Shown piece by piece: positions 44,165 to 53,405 of a DNA stretch of 64,000 nt. The notes beneath the pieces are model-generated. The model did no database searches and had not been told where the DNA came from. It was given only the letters and a program-made list of their open reading frames with translations. The stretch comes from Rothia sp. (in: high G+C Gram-positive bacteria). Lineage in GTDB: Bacteria; Actinomycetota; Actinomycetes; Actinomycetales; Micrococcaceae. The stretch is from NCBI GenBank assembly GCA_030529845.1, contig JAUMWB010000001.1, positions 717,729 to 781,728 of the forward strand, written 5' to 3'. Both the position numbers and the translations under genes were made by a program. Numbering within the stretch: the stretch's first letter is position 1; the number at the start of each line of letters is the position of its first letter.

Positions 44165-44194
44165 CGCAAGACCCCACCGGGTTTCGGTGGGGTC
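44165..44194 (-). terminator. Hairpin after leuB
   Basis: Perfect 10-bp arms (44170-44179 and 44185-44194) around 5 nt. The minus-strand tail TTGCGT is poor in T, so it may be a weak terminator or an mRNA end. Confidence 0.6.
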
Positions 44195-44200
44195 AGGGGC

Positions 44201-45259
44201 TTAGCCCAGCTGGGCGAGGATTGCGTCGCCGATTTCGTCGGTGGCGCGGGTTGCGCCGGGGTTTGCGGCCAGGTCTGCTTCTACGGCCTGTTCGATGCGG
44301 GCGGCGCTGGTCTCGTGGCCCAGGTGGCGCAGGAGCATAGCAGCTGCCAGGACGGTCGCAGTCGGGTTGGCCTTGTTCTGCCCGGCGATGTCGGGGGCTG
44401 AGCCGTGCACGGGTTCAAACATGGAGGGGAAGGTTCGATCGGCGTTGATATTGCCGCAGGCTGCGTAGCCGATACCGCCGGTGATGGCCCCTGCCTGGTC
44501 GGTGAGAATGTCACCGAAGAGGTTATCGGTGACGATTACATCGAAGCGGGCGGGGTCGGTGGTGAAGAAGATGGTGGCTGCGTCGATGTGCAGGTAGTCG
44601 GTGGTGACCTGGGGGTATTCTTCGGCGACCTTGTTGAAGATGCGGTTGTAGAGGGCACCAGCGTTGACCAGCACGTTAGTCTTGTGGATTAGGGTCAGCT
44701 TTTTCTTCTCGCGGCTGGCGGCCAGCTCAAAGGCGTAGCGCACCAGGCGTTCGATACCGTAAGCGGTGTTGACCGATACTTCGGTAGCGATTTCAGCGTC
44801 GGTACCGGCTCGTAGCACACCGCCGTTACCGGCGTAGGGGCCTTCGGTACCTTCACGCACGACTACAAAGTCAATGTCGCCGGGGTTGCTCAGGGGTGAA
44901 ACAGCGCCGGGGAAGAGGCGGGAGGGGCGCAAGTTGATGTAGTGGTCGAAGGAAAAGCGCAGGTTGAGCAGAATTTCTCGTTCGATCAAGCCGCTGGGCA
45001 CAGCGGACGAGCGCGGGTCGGCGCCCACAGCGCCGAAGAGGATGGCATCATGCTGGGCGAGTGCGGTCTTGGTCTCTTCGGTGAGGGTCTGACCGGTGGC
45101 GAGCCAGTGCTCTGCACCGAGGGGGTATTCGGTGGAGGTGACAGTGATGTTGTCGAGTTCGGCTGCGCGGGTGAGGACGCGGTGGGCTTGGGCTACTACT
45201 TCGGGGCCGATGCCGTCGCCGGGAATGACGGCCAGGTTGATGGAGCTGTTTTCAGTCAT
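44201..45259 (-). CDS. leuB: 3-isopropylmalate dehydrogenase
   Basis: 352 aa. Beta-decarboxylating dehydrogenase of leucine synthesis: [15 protein letters not shown] at the N-terminus, [10 protein letters not shown], the [14 protein letters not shown] region of the actinobacterial LeuB group, [23 protein letters not shown], and [12 protein letters not shown] near the C-terminus. Upstream of ilvE, so two BCAA genes lie side by side. Confidence 0.96.
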   Translation of the reverse strand: MTENSSINLAVIPGDGIGPEVVAQAHRVLTRAAELDNITVTSTEYPLGAEHWLATGQTLTEETKTALAQHDAILFGAVGADPRSSAVPSGLIEREILLNLRFSFDHYINLRPSRLFPGAVSPLSNPGDIDFVVVREGTEGPYAGNGGVLRAGTDAEIATEVSVNTAYGIERLVRYAFELAASREKKKLTLIHKTNVLVNAGALYNRIFNKVAEEYPQVTTDYLHIDAATIFFTTDPARFDVIVTDNLFGDILTDQAGAITGGIGYAACGNINADRTFPSMFEPVHGSAPDIAGQNKANPTATVLAAAMLLRHLGHETSAARIEQAVEADLAANPGATRATDEIGDAILAQLG

Positions 45260-45324
45260 GCTTTAAGGCTAGTCCTGCGAGCGCAGCTTTGCCCATATTT
45301 TGACTGGTGGTTTCATATATTGAA

Positions 45325-45714
45325 TTAGGGTGTGAGGTGGTCGTTAGCCGGCAGTACCTCTACCGGTTTGTTGCCGGTGGGGGCTACTTCGAGGGTAGCG
45401 AGTTTATCCCCTACCAGATGGACAAGGACGAGCGCGTCCCCGTCCTTGGTGTTTGCAGCCAGGTAGGTGCGGGGCAGGTCCTGATTGATGGGCTCGCCCT
45501 GGTAAAGCAGGTTGTAGGTGAGGCAGGTGCCGCAGTCGCAGATCTGCTCTATCTGAGCTTCTTCAAGGGCAGCAATTGCTGCCTCACGTTCTGCTGTATT
45601 CAGTTCACGGTCGCTTGGGGTGTGGGGCTTGGCCAGGCTTAATACCGCCGCAAAGAACTCTTTTTCTTGTTTCATAGCCACACTATAAAACAACACGTCA
45701 GAAGAGCGTGTCAT
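45325..45714 (-). CDS. Uncharacterised acidic protein downstream of yafQ
   Basis: Up to 129 aa; an internal ATG (45673-45675) would give 116 aa. No family recognised. The sequence is acidic and has a CDCGTC motif near residue 59, followed by LTYNLLYQGEP and a beta-rich C-terminal half (GDALVLVHLVGDKLATLEVAP). The first frame overlaps the 3' end of yafQ by 17 bp, so it is cotranslated with the toxin-antitoxin pair. It may be a passenger gene or a third component. Confidence 0.6.
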   Translation of the reverse strand: MTRSSDVLFYSVAMKQEKEFFAAVLSLAKPHTPSDRELNTAEREAAIAALEEAQIEQICDCGTCLTYNLLYQGEPINQDLPRTYLAANTKDGDALVLVHLVGDKLATLEVAPTGNKPVEVLPANDHLTP

Positions 45715-45979
45715 GACTACCAGTGCGGGTTAGGACCAGAAGAAGTTCTTCTCGTTCTACCTTATAGATCAGTAACCAGTCGCCTTCAATGTGCAGTTCC
45801 CGGTAGCCCTTCCAGTTCCCTTTGAGCGCATGATCCTTATATTTAGTAGAGAGCACGTCACGGTCTTCAGCTAAAAGCGCTTCAACAGCCGTGGCGAGCT
45901 TTTCGGGCTTGTAGTGCTTTCGAAAGAGTACTTTGGCATCTCTTTTGAACTGACTGGTTCGGTGGATTTTAGTCAGCAT
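45698..45979 (-). CDS. yafQ: YafQ-family mRNA interferase toxin
   Basis: 93 aa, RelE superfamily. The catalytic set known from E. coli YafQ is aligned at the same positions: His50 (KDH), His63 and Asp67-Trp68 (ELHIEGDW), and His89 with C-terminal Phe93 (SHDTLF). It should cleave mRNA on the ribosome. It overlaps the antitoxin gene by 11 bp, and its own end is overlapped by the next gene. Confidence 0.9.
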   Translation of the reverse strand: MLTKIHRTSQFKRDAKVLFRKHYKPEKLATAVEALLAEDRDVLSTKYKDHALKGNWKGYRELHIEGDWLLIYKVEREELLLVLTRTGSHDTLF

Positions 45980-46229
45980 CAGTCAAATCAGCCATGAGAG
46001 CCTCAACCGATGTGAAGGTCTTTCCGTGCCGCTGCTCAGCTTCCTGGCGTGCTCGTACATTGAGAGGGTTCTCGCGGTGCGGAGTAAAGGGCAGACCGTT
46101 ATCAACCAGCGACTGCTTAAGGAACATATTCAGTGCAGTGCTGAGGTCGAGGCCGAGGTCGCTGTAGAGTTTTCGCACCTCTTCTTTTGTGGCACTATCG
46201 GTGCGGAAGGAAATTGTTGTATCAGTCAT
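45969..46229 (-). CDS. dinJ: RelB/DinJ-family antitoxin
   Basis: 86 aa. A ribbon-helix-helix N-terminus (DTTISFRTDSATKEEVRKLYSDLGLDLSTALNMFLKQ, cited here as residues 3-40) gives DNA binding and dimer formation; the C-terminal part (NVRARQEAEQRHGKTF onward) wraps the toxin. AGGAG lies just upstream of the ATG. First gene of the toxin-antitoxin operon; expected to repress it with YafQ. Confidence 0.88.
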   Translation of the reverse strand: MTDTTISFRTDSATKEEVRKLYSDLGLDLSTALNMFLKQSLVDNGLPFTPHRENPLNVRARQEAEQRHGKTFTSVEALMADLTDAD

Positions 46230-46242
46230 GAGTGCTCCTGTT

Positions 46243-46259
46243 ATTACAGTGTCATTACA
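46243..46259 (-). promoter_or_regulatory. Candidate operator of the dinJ-yafQ operon
   Basis: Two direct repeats of ATTACA on the plus strand (46243-46248 and 46254-46259), exactly 11 bp apart, so on one face of the helix, 14-30 bp before the dinJ start. This spacing fits ribbon-helix-helix dimers. A TATGGT upstream could be the -10. Confidence 0.4.
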
Positions 46260-46344
46260 TTTGCACCATACTCGCGTGAATCTATCTTTTCAAGACTTTC
46301 GCCGAGAAACTCATGCGTTCGAACATCCCAGCAACAAGAAACCA

Positions 46345-46393
46345 CATGCCTTGTTACCAGCCCCAGAATTTAATCGGGGCTCAACAAGGCATG
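46345..46393 (-). terminator. Terminator after thrC
   Basis: Perfect 11-bp outer stem (46345-46355 and 46383-46393) and a 6-bp inner stem (AGCCCC/GGGGCT). The minus-strand tail is TGGTTTCTTG. Confidence 0.75.
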
Positions 46394-46419
46394 CGGTTCT
46401 ATAAGAGGTGAGCGAACGG

Positions 46420-47847
46420 TTAGACGTTCTTCTCGATCAGCTCCTTGACAGCCTCAACGTCGTTGGGCAGGTCAATCACGTGGCGGTCGGCTTCCATGAT
46501 GCCGGCAAAGCGCTCGGGGATGGCAGGCTCAGTACCGGTTGCTTCGAGGATGGTTTCAGCAAATTTAACCGGCAGGGCGGTTTCTAGGCAGATAATGGGG
46601 GTATCAACCTTCTCAGCCCAGTCGCGGGCTACCTTGACGCCGTCCGCAGTGTGGGGGTCAAGCAGCACACCCAGGCGCTCGTGGGCATCGCGAATGGTGG
46701 CGACGCGGTCGGCATGGGTTGAACGGCCAGAGGCAAAACCGTAGCGCTCAGCAGCTTCGGCAAAGGCCGGGTCATCGGTCAGGGAGAATCCGCCCTGGCG
46801 CACCTTGAGACCAAAGAGGTCAGCGGTCCGCTCGGCGTCACGGCCTAGCAGGTCAAAGACAAAGCGCTCAAAGTTTGAGGCCCGGGAGATATCCATGGAG
46901 GGGCTGGAAGTCTCGTAGGTATCAGCAGATGAACGCACCCGGTAGTCGCCGGTGCGGAAGAATTCGTCCAGCACGTCGTTCTCGTTGGTGGCCACAATTA
47001 GACGGTCGATGGGCAGACCCATCTGGCGGGCGATATGGCCGGCGCAGATATCACCGAAGTTACCGGTGGGCACACAGAAGGACACCTTCTGGTCGTTGCT
47101 TTCGGTAGCGCGAATCCAGGAGGAAACGTAGTAGACGATCTGAGCCATCAGGCGGGCCCAGTTAATAGAGTTGACTGCGCCAATGCGCTTCTCAGCCTTA
47201 AAGGCAGCGTCAGCAGAAATAGCCTTGACCACATCCTGGCAGTCGTCAAAGACGCCGTCGAGGGCAACGTTGAAGATGTTTTCATCGTCCAGGCCGAACA
47301 TCTGGGCCTGCTGGAAGGGGGTCATGCGGCCAGCCGGGGTAAGCATGAAGACCTTGATACCGGGGCGGCCGCGCATGGCGTACTCGGCAGATGAACCGGT
47401 ATCGCCTGAGGTTGCACCCACAATATTGAGGGTCTCACCCCGGCGGCCCAGTTCGTACTCAAAGAGTTCACCTAGCAGCTGCATAGCCATGTCCTTGAAG
47501 GCGGCGGTGGGACCTTCTGACAGGTGGCCGATCAATATACCGGGTTCCAGTTCAGTGACCGGCACAATTTCTTCGGAGGCAAACTTGGGGTAGGAGTATG
47601 CCCGGGCAGTCATGGCCTTGATATCGTCGGCAGGAATGTCGTCGATGAAGAGCTGCAGCACCTCAGCTGCCAGCGCCGCGTAGCTTTCTTCTGCCAGAAC
47701 TGTCCGCCAGCGGGTGAGGGTGGCGTCGTCGAGCTGGGGGTAGTGGACGGGTAGGTAGAGGCCGCCGTCGGGGGCTAGGCCACCGAGCAGGATGTCGGTG
47801 AAGCGGGCGGGAGTCTTGGAGGCGTCGCGGGTTGAGATGTACTGCAT
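46420..47847 (-). CDS. thrC: Threonine synthase
   Basis: 475 aa, class II (long) type, from O-phosphohomoserine to threonine. The N-terminal YISTRDASKT and GGLAPDGGLYLP stretches, PLP lysine in TAAFKDMAMQLLGE, GATSGDTGSSAEYAM (phosphate-binding loop), SINWARLMAQIVYY, and PTGNFGDICAGH are diagnostic of this type. Many actinobacteria have the short class instead, so presence of the yeast/E. coli-like class is noteworthy but not unique. No hom or thrB beside it. Confidence 0.95.
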   Translation of the reverse strand: MQYISTRDASKTPARFTDILLGGLAPDGGLYLPVHYPQLDDATLTRWRTVLAEESYAALAAEVLQLFIDDIPADDIKAMTARAYSYPKFASEEIVPVTELEPGILIGHLSEGPTAAFKDMAMQLLGELFEYELGRRGETLNIVGATSGDTGSSAEYAMRGRPGIKVFMLTPAGRMTPFQQAQMFGLDDENIFNVALDGVFDDCQDVVKAISADAAFKAEKRIGAVNSINWARLMAQIVYYVSSWIRATESNDQKVSFCVPTGNFGDICAGHIARQMGLPIDRLIVATNENDVLDEFFRTGDYRVRSSADTYETSSPSMDISRASNFERFVFDLLGRDAERTADLFGLKVRQGGFSLTDDPAFAEAAERYGFASGRSTHADRVATIRDAHERLGVLLDPHTADGVKVARDWAEKVDTPIICLETALPVKFAETILEATGTEPAIPERFAGIMEADRHVIDLPNDVEAVKELIEKNV

Positions 47848-47891
47848 GGGTATAAGCCTACCGAAACTGCCCGGCCGGTGGTGCTAGGCGC

Positions 47892-47907
47892 TCATACTGC
47901 GGTATGA
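47892..47907. promoter_or_regulatory. Palindromic operator, copy 1 (before the sensor kinase gene)
   Basis: TCATAC-4 nt-GTATGA, 64 bp before the kinase start and 45 bp before thrC. Both half-sites are identical to those of copy 2 at 49968-49983. Probable site of the response regulator encoded next. Confidence 0.6.
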
Positions 47908-47970
47908 ATTTGGAGTGCGGACGCCCGCCACCGCCTTCCCGGGGGCGGGGCGGCTTTTAGACTTAGGAGG

Positions 47971-49218
47971 GTGGATACCCTTCAGTTAGAGCTGGCTGCT
48001 ACTCAGCGCCGCAAGAAGCTGGTCAATGCGATTGCTGTTGCCCTGGGGCAGATACTGACCCTGCTGATAACTCTTGTCTCTGGTCTTTCCATGGTGGAGG
48101 GCACCTGGGCACTGATCTACATCGTTGCTTGGCTAGTTGCTACGTCCAGTCTCTACTTCCGGTATTCCCGTCCGGTCCTGGTCTTGGTTCTGGTGGTGGT
48201 ATCGCTGCTGGTCACTATTCCAGCTCAGTACCCTGCGGTGGGTTCCTGGTGGGCAGCCCCGGTGATGGTCTACCATCTAGTGCGCTATTTTTCGCGCCCA
48301 GTCCGCATTGGCGTTTTTCTTGCGGCTCTCCTTGCTTCGCTCGTTGGCGGCTTTGTTTTTGCTCGTGCCTTTTTGGTCTATGATGTCACAGCTTTTGAGT
48401 TCTACGTTACCGCTCTGACCGCTGCTTTTATCTGTGCGGCCATCGTTACCATTGCCTGGTTCTTTGGGGATTCCCGGCGGCTACGCGAGAACCGCCACCG
48501 GGCACTGATTGAGCGCAACCGCCAGCTGGAACATGAGCGGGAACAGGAACGGGCACTCGCAGCCCTGGACGAGCGGGCTCGCATTGCCCGAGAAATGCAC
48601 GATATCGTGGCGCATTCGCTCTCCGTCATCATTGCCCAGGCGGACGGCGCCCGCTACGCAGCGACCGCCCAGCAGGCTGGGAGTGGGGCGGGGGCGTCCG
48701 CTCACAATGAGGCCGTGGAGCTAGCTGCCCTAGGTACAATTTCTGAGGCGGCGCGGTCCTCCTTACAGCAGATGCGCACCCTACTGGGGGTTCTACGCAC
48801 GGACGAGGGCACCACCGTTGAACCCCTGCCCGCCCTGCACAATGTTCCCCAGCTCATTGAACAAACCCAAAAGCTAGGCATACCGGTGAAGTTCAGTACG
48901 GTCTCAGGGGTTGAAGAGAAACTCCCGCAGGGAGCGGATTTGACCATCTACCGTATCATTCAAGAGGCTCTCACCAACGTAGCCAAGCATTGCCCGGGTA
49001 CTCCCCTCGTCACCGTCACCATCAGCGAGGGCAAGCAAACCCTGGATATTGGCATCACCAACCTGCCCCAGGCAGAGCCCAGCTCGCCCCTGCCCGGTAC
49101 CCGCCGAGGGCTCTTAGGTATGCGCGAGCGCGTTGATATGTATAAGGGAACCCTGCACTACGGCCGCCTAGCCGATGGGTCTTTTAGGGTCTTTGCCCAA
49201 ATTCCTTTTGTGCCCTAA
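47971..49218 (+). CDS. Sensor histidine kinase, NarL/HisKA_3 type
   Basis: 415 aa from a GTG that directly abuts AGGAGG (unusually short spacing; leaderless or a slightly later start is possible). Four to five membrane helices fill the first 165 residues with almost no extracellular loop, as in intramembrane-sensing kinases. Then a coiled linker, the phospho-acceptor His210 in REMHDIVAHSL, N box EALTNVAKH and G box RRGLLGMRERV. The pairing with the next gene and an ABC exporter suggests sensing of membrane-active compounds or lipid state. Confidence 0.88.
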   Translation: MDTLQLELAATQRRKKLVNAIAVALGQILTLLITLVSGLSMVEGTWALIYIVAWLVATSSLYFRYSRPVLVLVLVVVSLLVTIPAQYPAVGSWWAAPVMVYHLVRYFSRPVRIGVFLAALLASLVGGFVFARAFLVYDVTAFEFYVTALTAAFICAAIVTIAWFFGDSRRLRENRHRALIERNRQLEHEREQERALAALDERARIAREMHDIVAHSLSVIIAQADGARYAATAQQAGSGAGASAHNEAVELAALGTISEAARSSLQQMRTLLGVLRTDEGTTVEPLPALHNVPQLIEQTQKLGIPVKFSTVSGVEEKLPQGADLTIYRIIQEALTNVAKHCPGTPLVTVTISEGKQTLDIGITNLPQAEPSSPLPGTRRGLLGMRERVDMYKGTLHYGRLADGSFRVFAQIPFVP

Positions 49219-49273
49219 AGACACCATAACTAAAGCCAGCCCCAACGATGACCAGGAACGATAGAGTAAAACC

Positions 49274-49954
49274 GTGATTAGAGTTCTTCTTGTAGATGAC
49301 CAGCAACTGGTGCGGTCTGGCCTAGCTATGCTGATTGGCTCCCAGGCCGATATGCAGGTAGTAGCTCAGGCCGGGGACGGCCAGCAGGCTATCGAGCAGG
49401 TCGCCGCGTGCCAGGCCCAGGGACAGGGGCCGGACGTCGTGCTCATGGACGTCCGCATGCCAGTGCTCGATGGTATCGAAGCTACCGGCGCTATCATCGC
49501 AGCCCACCCCGAGGTCAAAGTCGTCATGCTGACCACCTTCGACATCGACGACTACGTGTACGCTGCCGTCCAGCGCGGAGCCAGCGGCTTCCTACTCAAG
49601 GACGCCCCACCCGAGGAGCTTCTGGGCGCCATCAGGACGGTGCAGCGCGGGGATGCTGTCATTGCCCCCAGCGCCACCAAGCGGCTTCTAGAACAGATGC
49701 TCCCCTATCTGGCAGGTGGAGCTTCACCCCAGCGGACGCCCCAGAAACACGCCGATAAAATTGCCAGCCTGACCAACCGCGAATGCGAGCTGTTTCTGCT
49801 CATTGCCCAGGGGCTATCGAACGGGGAGATGGCCCAGCAGCTCTTCGTGTCTGAGGCGACCGTCAAAACCCACATCTCGCACATTTTGGCTAAGCTCGAA
49901 GCCCGCGACCGGGTGCAGGCAGTGATTATGGCCTACGAGGCAGGGCTGGCTTAA
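49274..49954 (+). CDS. Response regulator, NarL/LuxR type
   Basis: 226 aa from a GTG. Receiver domain with LLVDDQQLVRSGL, phospho-acceptor Asp59 in VLMDVRMPVLDG, and the conserved Lys in GFLLKDAPPEEL; C-terminal LuxR helix-turn-helix (LTNRECELFLLIAQGLSNGEMA onward, ending before ARDRVQAV). It follows the kinase gene by 55 bp. The TCATAC-N4-GTATGA palindromes before the kinase gene and the exporter are its probable targets. Confidence 0.92.
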   Translation: MIRVLLVDDQQLVRSGLAMLIGSQADMQVVAQAGDGQQAIEQVAACQAQGQGPDVVLMDVRMPVLDGIEATGAIIAAHPEVKVVMLTTFDIDDYVYAAVQRGASGFLLKDAPPEELLGAIRTVQRGDAVIAPSATKRLLEQMLPYLAGGASPQRTPQKHADKIASLTNRECELFLLIAQGLSNGEMAQQLFVSEATVKTHISHILAKLEARDRVQAVIMAYEAGLA

Positions 49955-49966
49955 CCTGGAGAGGTT

Positions 49967-49984
49967 CTCATACCTAGGTATGAG
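49967..49984. promoter_or_regulatory. Palindromic operator, copy 2 (before the ABC exporter)
   Basis: Perfect 18-bp palindrome CTCATACCTAGGTATGAG, 12 bp after the regulator stop and 67 bp before the ATPase start. Its inner 16 bp carry the same half-sites as copy 1. Confidence 0.65.
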
Positions 49985-50051
49985 GCCCAGCTCTTTCCAA
50001 TCACTCCCCGGTGCGATGTGCCCTACCCCACTGTCTTGCCATACTGGGTAT

Positions 50052-50801
50052 ATGAGCACCTCACACACTATTCCTATAGCAGTTTCTGCCCGGAACCTTT
50101 CAAAGACTTACGGAGGCGAGTCCCCCGTTCATGCTCTGCGCGATATTTCAGTTGATTTTGAGCGGGGTAAGTTCACCGCCATCATGGGCCCTTCTGGCTC
50201 GGGCAAGTCCACCCTCTTGCATACTCTGGCGACTCTTGATTCTCCCGACCCTGACCCGCAAACGTCACTTCAGGTTAAGGGAGTGGAGCTCACCGGACTT
50301 AAGGACGCCGCCCTAGCTGAGTTTCGGGCCCGGAATATCGGTTTTATCTTTCAGGCCTTTAACCTGGTTCCCACGCTCACCGCGGCCCAGAACATGGAGC
50401 TGCCCCTGGGGCTGGCTAAGGTGGCGGTAGATACCATCTGGCGTGATGAGCTGGTACGCGCCCTGGGTCTTGAGGACCGCCTCAAGCACCTGCCCTCCCA
50501 GCTCTCCGGTGGGCAGCAGCAGCGGGTGGCGATTGCTCGGGCTCTGTTGCCCCGCCCAGCCGTCATTTTTGCTGACGAGCCCACCGGCTCCCTGGACTCG
50601 GCAAGTAGCGCTGAGGTGCTGGGCCTGCTCCAACAGGCCAGCCGTGAGCAGGGGCAGACCATTCTGATGGTCACCCATGACCCGCTGGCAGCCTCCTACG
50701 CTGACCGGGTTCTCCTGCTCAAGGACGGTCAATTAGCCGGCGGGCTTGAAGCCCCCACCCAACCCGGTGTGCTCTCAGCTCTTGCAAGGCTCGGTGATTA
50801 G
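50052..50801 (+). CDS. ABC transporter ATP-binding protein (MacB/LolD type)
   Basis: 249 aa from ATG 50052; the open frame extends 24 codons upstream over the palindrome, which I reject. Walker [11 protein letters not shown] loop, signature [16 protein letters not shown], Walker [14 protein letters not shown], His switch THD. This class pairs with FtsX-like permeases to drive export or mechanotransmission. The permease frame begins inside its 3' end. Confidence 0.92.
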   Translation: MSTSHTIPIAVSARNLSKTYGGESPVHALRDISVDFERGKFTAIMGPSGSGKSTLLHTLATLDSPDPDPQTSLQVKGVELTGLKDAALAEFRARNIGFIFQAFNLVPTLTAAQNMELPLGLAKVAVDTIWRDELVRALGLEDRLKHLPSQLSGGQQQRVAIARALLPRPAVIFADEPTGSLDSASSAEVLGLLQQASREQGQTILMVTHDPLAASYADRVLLLKDGQLAGGLEAPTQPGVLSALARLGD

Positions 50802-53397
50802 CGTGGCCACCACTCTAGGCACCGTCGCCTTCTCTCATCTAGGCAAACACCGTCTGCGCTTTGCCCTCACCTCTATCGGCATCGCGATTTCGGCTTTCTT
50901 TCTCACAGCCGTCCTGTTGATTAATACCTCCTTCTATGACGAGGTGAGGCAGGCAGCAGGCCAGAAGTACTCCACCGCCGATGCTGTTGTCGAAACTACC
51001 GATAGGTTCACTCAGGGGGGCGCCACCGACTACCTTCTCACCCAGGAGCAGGCTGACCGAATAGAAAATCTCCCCGCAGTTGACTCGGCCTGGGCATTGG
51101 CCGCCACCTATGCCGTTATCCACATACCAGACGAGGGCGAGCAGGCAGGGAGCACCTACAGCATCACCCAAGCCGATATGCCCGCCGAGGCCTTCTTCCC
51201 CTACTCCCTGAAAGAGGGCAGCCTTCCGACGTCCGCCCATCAGATAGTGATTACCGACCGGGCTGCCGAAGCTCTCTCTGTAGGGGTGGGTGGAACCGTT
51301 ACCCTCGATGATCTTTCTACCGTAACCGAGCAAACCGACCTGGCAGAGCCTCTCCCCCAGGTGACCTACACCGTCACCGGCATCTACGAAGGCCCCAAGG
51401 GCTACAGGGCCGGGCCTGATATGGTCTTTACCCAGGGGAACGGAGTGGCCGCCTACATTGAACGCAGCCACGCTTACTGGGGTAACGCCCCAGACGGTAT
51501 CTACGAGCAGGTTCTTCTGAAGCTCAAAGACCCCACCTCTACGTCCTTAGTGGAGCTCAAGCAGGCTCTTGCCAACTCCCCCACCCTTACTGTCTCCTCG
51601 GTTGAAGAGCAGATCAGAAACGATGTCGGTAAGGGAGTAGGCAGCTACACCGCCCTGCTCTCTATTCTCTTCGGCTTTGGGGCTCTCTCACTTCTCATGA
51701 GTTCCTTCATCATCGCCAGCACCTATAAGGTGCATGCGGCAGCCCGCTCCCGTGAACTGGCCCTGCTCCGTACCCTGGGCGCTACCCGCCTAGCGGTGGT
51801 GCGCATGCTCTTGCTTGAGGCAACAGCACTCGGTGCGCTCTCCTCCCTCGCAGGTATCATTACCGCCTACCTTGCCGCTCTAGTTTTCAACGAAAGTGGC
51901 CGAATCACCTTTAACCCCCTAGCGGGTATCCTGGCCATGCTGGTCTGTACGCTCATCACTCTCTTAGCCGTGCTCAAACCGGTTTGGGCCACCCGAGCCA
52001 TACCACCGGTAGCAGCACTCAGGGGCTACCAGGACCTTCCGAACGCTCCCCGCATCAGGAACACCTGGGCTTATATCGGCCTCTGCCTTGTACTCACCCT
52101 GGCTACAGCAGCCTGCGTCCTAGCCGGGCTTCAGGAGAGCCATGCGGGTCTCATCATGCTGGCTACGGTTCTGGCAGCCCTTACCTTCGTGGTGGCAGCT
52201 CCCCTGCTCGTCGCACCGGGCATCGCCCTGCTCCGGGTCTTTGCCCGCCCCTACTCCACCGCGGCCCTGGCCCACAGCAACATCGCCCAATCGCGGGCGT
52301 CCGCCTCGGTGACCGTGCGTATGGTCTTTATCTGCACCGCCTTCGTCAGCGCAGCCCTCACCGGTTATTCCACCATGCAGCAGAGCTTCATGGCAGAACT
52401 AGACCGCAACTACCCCTACGACGTTGAAGCGATACTTGCCGAACCAGACATCGCCCGCCTGCATGAGATACAGCGCCAGGTCTCCCAGCTCGACGGTGTG
52501 GACGCCGCCCTTGTGGCCCTGCCCCAGGGTAGTGTGCTGACCTCGTCCGATAGCTGGTTCAGCACAACGGTTTACTCCGTAGACCCCGAAACCTTCACCC
52601 GCCTGCACGGTGACCAGACCGGCCAAAAGCTGACTGAGCAGACGGTGCTGCTGAGCCAGGCCTACGCAGACTCCTTCGGGGTACAGGAGGGCCAGCAGCT
52701 CTACATCGAAGGAACCCGTGACGCTGTAGAACTCACCGTCAGCATCACCCCCGATACGCTGCGTGGCTTCCTCATCACCACGCAGAACGGCACCCTCATC
52801 AGCGGCACGGACCTAGTAGACCCCACCGGAGAGAACACCGAGGCTGGCCTGCTCCAGGCTAATCTTGATCCAGATATTAGCTGGAGTGACCGCTTCTCGG
52901 TACTCAACCCCATCGCCGAAATCACCGGCCTCGATGCGGGTGAACTTTCGGGGGTAGCCACCGAAAAAGCCCGCTTGCAGGATGATATGCGCTCAGTTCT
53001 CTGGGTCATTCTAGGGCTTCTATCGGCCTCGCTACTGGTCTCGCTCGTGGGACTTGCCAACACCCAGCTCCTGAGCACCCAGCAGCGGCGCAGGTCCTAC
53101 GCCCTACTTCGCGTCAACGGCCTCTCCAGCCGTCGATTGCAGGCCGCCGTCAGCTACGAAACCCTGCTATTGGCTGTCTTCGCCCTCATCTGGGGTGCTG
53201 GAGCCGGCCTTGCTACCGCCCTACTCCTGCTCCAGGTTTTTGCTGTCAACAATTTCACCCTGGTTTACAGCGTGCAGCCCTGTCACTATCTGGCGGTTAT
53301 TACATGCGGCCTTGCCCTGGCCTGGGCCACGGTCTTTTTCCCGGCCAGGTCAGCCTCCCGCATACCGCCGGTTGCCGCCCTACAGGAGGTGAACTAG
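50794..53397 (+). CDS. ABC transporter permease with two FtsX domains
   Basis: About 867 aa. The GTG at 50794 overlaps the ATPase stop and has AAGG four bases upstream; a GTG at 50803 is the alternative. Layout: helix 1, a large extracytoplasmic domain (about residues 55-285), three helices with the FtsX core (SRELALLRTLGATRLAVVRMLLLEA), further helices, a second extracytoplasmic domain and a second FtsX core ending ARSASRIPPVAALQE. Ten helices in all, the type II/VII exporter form seen in peptide-antibiotic resistance and lipoprotein release. Confidence 0.88.
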   Translation: MISVATTLGTVAFSHLGKHRLRFALTSIGIAISAFFLTAVLLINTSFYDEVRQAAGQKYSTADAVVETTDRFTQGGATDYLLTQEQADRIENLPAVDSAWALAATYAVIHIPDEGEQAGSTYSITQADMPAEAFFPYSLKEGSLPTSAHQIVITDRAAEALSVGVGGTVTLDDLSTVTEQTDLAEPLPQVTYTVTGIYEGPKGYRAGPDMVFTQGNGVAAYIERSHAYWGNAPDGIYEQVLLKLKDPTSTSLVELKQALANSPTLTVSSVEEQIRNDVGKGVGSYTALLSILFGFGALSLLMSSFIIASTYKVHAAARSRELALLRTLGATRLAVVRMLLLEATALGALSSLAGIITAYLAALVFNESGRITFNPLAGILAMLVCTLITLLAVLKPVWATRAIPPVAALRGYQDLPNAPRIRNTWAYIGLCLVLTLATAACVLAGLQESHAGLIMLATVLAALTFVVAAPLLVAPGIALLRVFARPYSTAALAHSNIAQSRASASVTVRMVFICTAFVSAALTGYSTMQQSFMAELDRNYPYDVEAILAEPDIARLHEIQRQVSQLDGVDAALVALPQGSVLTSSDSWFSTTVYSVDPETFTRLHGDQTGQKLTEQTVLLSQAYADSFGVQEGQQLYIEGTRDAVELTVSITPDTLRGFLITTQNGTLISGTDLVDPTGENTEAGLLQANLDPDISWSDRFSVLNPIAEITGLDAGELSGVATEKARLQDDMRSVLWVILGLLSASLLVSLVGLANTQLLSTQQRRRSYALLRVNGLSSRRLQAAVSYETLLLAVFALIWGAGAGLATALLLLQVFAVNNFTLVYSVQPCHYLAVITCGLALAWATVFFPARSASRIPPVAALQEVN

Positions 53398-53405
53398 CCG
53401 GGTAG

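Noticed and set aside
49980-50051. Longer N-terminus of the ABC ATPase
   Set aside because: It would place the start inside the palindromic operator and adds residues not seen in the family; ATG 50052 gives the normal N-terminus.
47971-53397. BceRS/BceAB-type bacitracin module
   Set aside because: The kinase is of the NarL (HisKA_3) class and the permease has two FtsX cores and two large external domains, unlike BceB; only the general idea of a sensor-exporter module is kept.
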